Shown: one piece after another, positions 59,797 through 64,000 of the stretch | Layout: every line of letters begins with the position of its first letter | Numbering within the stretch: position 1 is the first letter of the stretch | Assembly (NCBI GenBank): GCA_021770095.1 | Contig: JAETRQ010000003.1 | Span: 1 to 64,000, forward strand | Source: Eubacteriaceae bacterium | GTDB lineage: Bacteria > Bacillota > Clostridia > Oscillospirales > Acutalibacteraceae | Direction: 5' to 3' | Length of the DNA: 64,000 nucleotides | Notes under the pieces: generated by a model | Told to the model about the DNA's origin: nothing | The model's input: the letters and a program-made list of their open reading frames with translations, nothing else | The model's database searches: none | Made by a program: the position numbers and the translations under genes

Positions 59797-59809
59797 TCTT
59801 GTTTTATCA

Positions 59810-60880
59810 TTATAACAAACTTGCTACCATGTCACCCATTTGTGAGGTGTTGACTGTTTCAAGTCCGGTTTCTTCAATATCAGGTGTTCTCACTTTGGTG
59901 AGTGCGGTGTCAACTGCTTTTTCAATCGCATCTGCGGCATCACTTTCACCGAGTGAATATCTCAGCATCATTGCACCTGAAAGGATAGTTGCAAGCGGAT
60001 TTGCTTTTCCCTGACCTGCAATGTCGGGTGCTGAACCGTGAATCGGCTCATACATACCGAATGTTCCCTCAGCAAGTGAAGCAGAAGCAAGCATACCGAT
60101 TGAACCTGAAATCATGGATGCTTCGTCTGAAAGAATATCACCGAATATATTTGATGTAACAATCGTATCGAACTGGTTAGGATTGCGTACTAACTGCATT
60201 GCACAGTTGTCAACATACATATAAGAAATTTCAACTTCAGGATAATCTGCTGAAGTTTCTTCCATAACTTTTCTCCATAATTTTGATGAATCAAGAACAT
60301 TTGCCTTGTCAACACAGGTGAGTCTCTTATTTCTCTTCATTGCGTATTCAAATCCTGCTTTTACAATTCTTTTGATTTCAGGATAAGTGTAACGCTCTGT
60401 ATCATAAGCGCCTACAACACCGTTTTCTTCATATGTTGCTCTGTCACCAAAATAGATACCGCCTGTGAGTTCTCTTACAATGAGAATATCAAGATTGTCA
60501 CCGATAATTTCTTCTTTAAGCGGAGATGCGGATTTAAGCGGAGCAAAAATCTTTGCAGGGCGGAGGTTGGCGAAAAGTCCGAGAGCCTCACGGATTGCAA
60601 GGAGTCCTTTTTCCGGTCTGATTTCACTTGGGAGTGTATCCCACTTTGGTCCGCCGACAGAGCCAAGGAGAACTGCATCTGACGCCTTGCAGGCAGTTTC
60701 GGTTTCTTTAGGGAACGGCACACCTGTTGCATCAATGGCAGCACCGCCAAGCAACTGATAATTATAGTCAAGGGTAAAACCGAATTTTTCACCGGCTTTA
60801 TCAAGAACCTTAATACATTCGTCAACGATTTCAGGGCCGATTCCGTCACCCTTTAATACTGTAATTTTATAATTGTTCAT
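59810..60880 (-). CDS. leuB: 3-Isopropylmalate dehydrogenase
   Basis: A 356-residue NAD-dependent beta-decarboxylating dehydrogenase of leucine biosynthesis. It shows [18 protein letters not shown], the substrate-binding Arg segments [23 protein letters not shown] and [11 protein letters not shown], the metal site [30 protein letters not shown], and [16 protein letters not shown] near the C-terminus. ATG 60880 has GGAGGAAACA upstream. It follows leuA by 15 bases. leuC and leuD are not between them, unlike many leuABCD operons. Confidence 0.95.
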   Translation of the reverse strand: MNNYKITVLKGDGIGPEIVDECIKVLDKAGEKFGFTLDYNYQLLGGAAIDATGVPFPKETETACKASDAVLLGSVGGPKWDTLPSEIRPEKGLLAIREALGLFANLRPAKIFAPLKSASPLKEEIIGDNLDILIVRELTGGIYFGDRATYEENGVVGAYDTERYTYPEIKRIVKAGFEYAMKRNKRLTCVDKANVLDSSKLWRKVMEETSADYPEVEISYMYVDNCAMQLVRNPNQFDTIVTSNIFGDILSDEASMISGSIGMLASASLAEGTFGMYEPIHGSAPDIAGQGKANPLATILSGAMMLRYSLGESDAADAIEKAVDTALTKVRTPDIEETGLETVNTSQMGDMVASLL

Positions 60881-60895
60881 TGTTTCCTCCATTTA

Positions 60896-62632
60896 TTAAC
60901 AAACATCAAAAATGCCGGGCATTGTATCGTCACGCATTGTGTCATCCTGATCACGGTTGATTGCACAGATGATACCTTTCATGGATGCGTAACTGATATT
61001 GTGGCTTACACCGATGCCGAAAACATCTTTGCCCTGTGGGTTTTTAAGATGAATGTAACTGATTGCTTTTGAATCACTGCCGACTGATATTGCATGTTCG
61101 CTGTAATCAACAAATTCATAGTCGGTTATACCGATTGTTTGTATTGCAGAGAAGAATGCACCGATAGGACCTGAGCCTGTTCCTTCAATTTTAACAGGCG
61201 CATTATCCTTATACTTAATTTCACCTGTGAAGTGAACGGATGTGAGGTAATCTTCTTCATTCTTTTCTTCGCTGATTTTATAGTTCAGGAGTCTGTATGG
61301 TCCGCATACATTTCTATACTCTTTCTGGAAAAGGTCAAATACTTCTGATGATTGGAGTTCCTTACCTTTTTCATCACAAGCCTTTTGTACTACCGAACCG
61401 AATTCAGGATGCATTGCCTTAGGCATTTTGATGCCGTATTCGTTTGCCAGAATATATGCAGTGCCGCCCTTGCCGCTTTGTGAGTTGATACGGATAATCG
61501 GCTCATATTCTCTGCCGACGTCAGCAGGGTCAATCGGGAGATATGGAACTTCCCACAAATCCGAGTGGCTCTCGTCCATATACATTTTACCCTTGTTTAT
61601 TGCATCCTGATGAGAACCTGAGAATGCGGTGAATACAAGTTCGCCTGCGTACGGATGACGCGGAGGAACTGTCATTTTTGTTGTTCTTTCATACACTTCT
61701 TTGATTTTATTTATATCATGGAAATCAAGTTCGGGATCAACACCCTGTGTCCACATGTTCAGAGCAAGTGTAACAATGTCAACATTACCTGTTCTTTCAC
61801 CATTACCGAAAAGAGTACCCTCAACTCTGTCTGCACCTGCAAGCATTGCAAGTTCGGCAGCGGCAACGCCGGTTCCTCTGTCATTATGAGGATGGAGCGA
61901 AATGATTGCTGCGTCACGGTTCGGAAGGTGACGGCAGAAATATTCAATCTGGTCTGCGTATCCGTTTGGTGTTGAACCTTCAACTGTTGACGGAAGGTTG
62001 AGAATAATCGGATTTTCTTTCGTAATATGGAGTTCTTCCATAACCTGACGGCAGATTTCAACAGCGTTATCCATTTCTGTGCCTGTAAAGCTTTCAGGAC
62101 TGTATTCAAATCTGATATTGGTTTCAGGATTTGTTTTCTTTTGTTCTTCTGTTAATTCGTAGATTAATTTTGCACCTTTCACAGCAATGTCAATCACACC
62201 CTGCATATCGGTTTTGAATACAACTTTCCTTTGAAGGGTGGATGTGGAATTGTAAAAATGCACAATAACATTCTTTGCACCTTTGATTGCTTCAAATGTT
62301 TTTTTGATAAGATGTTCTCTTGCCTGAACAAGCACCTGAATGGTAACATCATCAGGGATATATCCGCCGTCAATCAGTGTTCTTAAAATTTCATATTCTG
62401 TTTCACTTGCAGAAGGGAATCCGACTTCAATCTCTTTAACACCGATTTTAACGAGAGTGGAGAAAAGTTCAAGTTTTTCCTGCAAATTCATTGGGTCAAC
62501 AAGTGCCTGATTGCCGTCGCGCATATCAACTGAGCACCAGATAGGTGCTTTTGTAATTGTTTTGTTCGGCCATGTTCTGTCAGGGATGTTTATCGGCTGG
62601 AAGCCGACGTATTTTTCATAACCTTTTTTCAT
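60896..62632 (-). CDS. leuA: 2-Isopropylmalate synthase
   Basis: A 578-residue enzyme catalysing the first committed step of leucine synthesis. The TIM-barrel has WCSVDMRDGNQALVDPMN with the metal-binding Asp near residue 41, VEVGFPSASETE, and ISLHPHNDRGTGVAA (metal His). The C-terminal LeuA dimer/allosteric domain ends GIICAINRDQDD. The layout is of the larger (yeast/actinobacterial-type) class. I choose ATG 62632 with AAGGAG upstream. It is preceded by a T-box leader. Confidence 0.95.
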   Translation of the reverse strand: MKKGYEKYVGFQPINIPDRTWPNKTITKAPIWCSVDMRDGNQALVDPMNLQEKLELFSTLVKIGVKEIEVGFPSASETEYEILRTLIDGGYIPDDVTIQVLVQAREHLIKKTFEAIKGAKNVIVHFYNSTSTLQRKVVFKTDMQGVIDIAVKGAKLIYELTEEQKKTNPETNIRFEYSPESFTGTEMDNAVEICRQVMEELHITKENPIILNLPSTVEGSTPNGYADQIEYFCRHLPNRDAAIISLHPHNDRGTGVAAAELAMLAGADRVEGTLFGNGERTGNVDIVTLALNMWTQGVDPELDFHDINKIKEVYERTTKMTVPPRHPYAGELVFTAFSGSHQDAINKGKMYMDESHSDLWEVPYLPIDPADVGREYEPIIRINSQSGKGGTAYILANEYGIKMPKAMHPEFGSVVQKACDEKGKELQSSEVFDLFQKEYRNVCGPYRLLNYKISEEKNEEDYLTSVHFTGEIKYKDNAPVKIEGTGSGPIGAFFSAIQTIGITDYEFVDYSEHAISVGSDSKAISYIHLKNPQGKDVFGIGVSHNISYASMKGIICAINRDQDDTMRDDTMPGIFDVC

Positions 62633-62663
62633 AATAATCTCCTTCCATATTTGCACAGGAGCA

Positions 62664-62918
62664 AAAATAAAGCCCCTATACATTATAAGTATAGGGGCGT
62701 AATGTTTTACGCGGTACCACCCTATTTCAGCAGTAGGTTAAACTGCCCTTTAGCATCAATCAATGCCTTTGCCTGTAACGCGGCAAAACGGCTGTTCCTA
62801 TTTATTCCTATTCAAAACAGCAACTCCGCAGAGAGCTATGCACCGTATAATATGTATCGGCTTACACCAACCGCCGACTCTCTGAAACTAAATTATAAGG
62901 TCTTTTTCTGCTTCTTAG
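62664..62918 (-). promoter_or_regulatory. T-box leader of leuA
   Basis: Read on the minus strand, a Stem I motif (GAGAGTCGGCGG, TTGGTGTAAGCC) runs from about 62880. It is followed by AGGGTGGTACCGCG, the conserved T-box, at 62723-62710, and a terminator hairpin (GCCCCTATAC at 62672-62681 pairing with GTATAGGGGC at 62689-62698) with a U-run. Uncharged tRNA pairing with the T-box bulge would favour the antiterminator. Leucine specificity is inferred from leuA; I did not assign the specifier codon. Confidence 0.9.
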
Positions 62919-62950
62919 TTTTTATGTGGGTAATATTAAATTGTAAAAAT

Positions 62951-62978
62951 ATTATATCAAAATATTTTGATTTGTCAA
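62951..62978 (-). promoter_or_regulatory. Promoter of the leuA T-box transcript
   Basis: On the minus strand: TTGACA (62978-62973), a 16-base spacer, TATAAT (62956-62951). Confidence 0.75.
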
Positions 62979-62993
62979 GTGGGTATATTTTTA

Positions 62994-63638
62994 TTACAGT
63001 AAAGAATATCCGTATCCGTTTGCAATGGCGTCCACGCGTTCTCCTGCTTTGCAGTGCGGGCAGTCATGCGGAGTGTATGCCTCATATCCCGGAACATCTT
63101 CCTGTGTGAATATTGTATTCACTTCAATCCCTTCAATTACCGGTGTTGCTGAGAAGATTGATGTCACTCCTGCGACTTTACCGCCGTAATACAAAACACT
63201 TTCCATTGCTCTTTGCACTGTTTTACCGCTTGTTATACAAGAAATCAGGATAACAACATCTTTGCCGCTGATAAGTTTCTTCAGATTATCACGGAATATG
63301 ATGTTGCCTGATGCATCATATTCAGGTCCCAAAACATAAACCGTATTACCTGGGTTAGGATTGAGCATACTCGGCCGTGAAAGTTCATGTGCAAGATAAG
63401 CACCAAGTGCCTGCGTTTCATAAAGGCACAGAACAGTGTCTACGTTTATATTTCTTTCAGTATAATACTGAGCCATCAGCATTGCTGCATCAACCGAAAC
63501 ATTGTGATTATGTTTTATGTCAGATGTTCCGATATAATAATTGAGATGGCTTGATGCTGAAATAAAATGACCCGGCATTGCGTGTATGAATACTCGTTCG
63601 TCTCTGTGTGATGTGATTGTGTAAACCGGTTTGTCCAT
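62994..63638 (-). CDS. Phosphoribosyltransferase-like protein (orotate PRTase-like)
   Basis: A 214-residue protein with a type I PRTase fold. The PRPP-loop region is DVVILISCITSGKTVQRAMES near residue 131, where classical PRTases have two acidic residues that are absent here (Ser-Cys instead). The C-terminus has a CPHC pair (HDCPHCKAGERVDAI). Annotated orotate phosphoribosyltransferase in Clostridia, but without pyr genes nearby and lacking the acidic pair, so the activity is uncertain. It is divergent from the partial GH43 gene. Confidence 0.7.
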   Translation of the reverse strand: MDKPVYTITSHRDERVFIHAMPGHFISASSHLNYYIGTSDIKHNHNVSVDAAMLMAQYYTERNINVDTVLCLYETQALGAYLAHELSRPSMLNPNPGNTVYVLGPEYDASGNIIFRDNLKKLISGKDVVILISCITSGKTVQRAMESVLYYGGKVAGVTSIFSATPVIEGIEVNTIFTQEDVPGYEAYTPHDCPHCKAGERVDAIANGYGYSLL

Positions 63639-63669
63639 ATGGTATGCTCCTTTTATATTTATTATATTA

Positions 63670-63698
63670 ATTTTACATTAGTTATATCATTTTTTCAA
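63670..63698 (-). promoter_or_regulatory. Promoter of the PRTase-like gene
   Basis: On the minus strand: TTGAAA (63698-63693), a 17-base spacer, TAAAAT (63675-63670). Confidence 0.5.
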
Positions 63699-63784
63699 CC
63701 AATGTCTATGTACAAAATATGATCAATTATTTGTGGAAAATAGACAAAGCGATAAAATGATACTGAACCAAAAGAAAATTCAAA

Positions 63785-63817
63785 CCCCATTGCTGCCGAA
63801 TAACAATGGGGATTTTT
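63785..63817. terminator. Terminator after the GH43 gene
   Basis: CCCCATTG (63785-63792) pairs with CAATGGGG (63804-63811) around an 11-base loop, with a T-run on the plus side. Confidence 0.7.
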
Positions 63818-63826
63818 TATATATAA

Positions 63827-64000
63827 TTAAATTTTATCTTTATATCTTTCTGCTGTTATAATACCGTCATTGACATGGAGTTTACAGATTCTGGCATTTC
63901 TTCTGTCGCCCTCGAGTCCGTCATCTTCAATATCCCTTGCGTGGTATACAGCATACCATTGGTCTTTGTATTTTATCATGGAATGGTGGCCTGTGCCTTC
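63827..64000 (-). CDS. Glycoside hydrolase family 43-like protein, C-terminal part (cut by window end)
   Basis: The last 57 residues are open from the window end to TAA at 63829-63827. They read EGTGHHSMIKYKDQWYAVYHARD, then GDRRNARICKLHVNDGIIT. GTGHHS followed by W-Y-x-V-Y-H and R-x-A-R-I is typical of GH43 five-bladed-propeller enzymes, which act on arabinan or xylan side chains. The catalytic residues lie outside the window. Its substrate is unknown. Confidence 0.75.
   Translation of the reverse strand, partial: EGTGHHSMIKYKDQWYAVYHARDIEDDGLEGDRRNARICKLHVNDGIITAERYKDKI

Overview
The window looks like a chromosome segment of an anaerobic, probably spore-forming Clostridia member, most likely Oscillospiraceae/Ruminococcus-like. 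The evidence is low-GC coding sequence, strong GGAGG-type ribosome sites with several TTG/GTG starts, a gerA-gerB-gerC germinant-receptor operon, glycyl-radical fermentation (pflB/pflA) with AdhE and a 2[4Fe-4S] ferredoxin, a T-box leucine leader, and the Firmicutes clusters rimP-nusA-rnpM-ylxQ-infB-rbfA-nrnA-truB-ribF and darA-holB-ricT. This placement is inferred from gene content. No rRNA, tRNA, CRISPR array, phage or complete insertion sequence was found.

Layout: 1-115 is a cluster of three hairpins resembling an IS200/IS605-type end. 0.1-1.1 kb holds an anchored hypothetical protein and an XRE regulator. 1.2-9.5 kb is the translation/RNA operon. 9.6-11.4 kb has an anchored hypothetical protein, then the S6:S18 leader with rpsF-ssb-rpsR, in which rpsF has an internal out-of-frame deletion. 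11.5-14.7 kb is a uronate-catabolic operon (uxaC-kdgK-kdgA). 14.8-17.8 kb has greA, a lysS with an unusual N-terminal extension, and a DUF3795 gene. 17.8-22.7 kb has ilvD followed by a cell-surface set: a sortase-like protein lacking the catalytic His, a membrane protein, a TagH-like ABC ATPase with no adjacent permease, and an acyltransferase-like protein. On the minus strand 22.7-25.1 kb is a Wzz/Wzc/Wzb-type tyrosine-kinase module whose kinase ends in Tyr-Gly repeats. 25.3-30.2 kb has a GH63-like hydrolase, a membrane-anchored metallophosphoesterase and a GtrA-like protein.

30.3-31.8 kb and 53.2-54.2 kb (opposite strand) are two paralogous ECF sigma / membrane-partner modules with the same promoter layout and the same 8-base gene overlap. 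31.8-37.4 kb has rlmD, an HD hydrolase, a PqqD-like/nucleotidyltransferase pair and lepA. 37.6-38.4 kb is a secreted leucine-rich-repeat/cell-wall-binding gene frameshifted in a T6 tract. 38.5-43.4 kb has DUF421/DUF4363, the ger operon and a short antisense ORF. 43.4-49.2 kb has citrate synthase, two membrane proteins, darA-holB-ricT and ferredoxin. 49.2-49.45 kb is a free-standing unit for a 34-residue peptide. 49.6-53.2 kb has a DUF134 regulator, preceded by a 30-bp perfect palindrome, then pflB-pflA. 54.3-57.0 kb is adhE behind a consensus Rex site. The end of the window holds an APH-like kinase, a Gfo/Idh/MocA oxidoreductase and, on the minus strand, a T-box-controlled leuA-leuB-tam group, a phosphoribosyltransferase-like gene and the 3' end of a GH43 gene.

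How the genes combine: pflB, adhE and ferredoxin describe pyruvate fermentation to formate, acetyl-CoA and ethanol under predicted redox control. uxaC-kdgK-kdgA supply pyruvate from uronates. ilvD and leuAB serve branched-chain amino-acid synthesis. The most unusual items are the 34-residue peptide unit, the twin ECF modules, the His-less sortase-like protein, the LysS N-terminal fusion, the damaged rpsF under an intact leader, and the operator in front of the Cys-rich DUF134 regulator.
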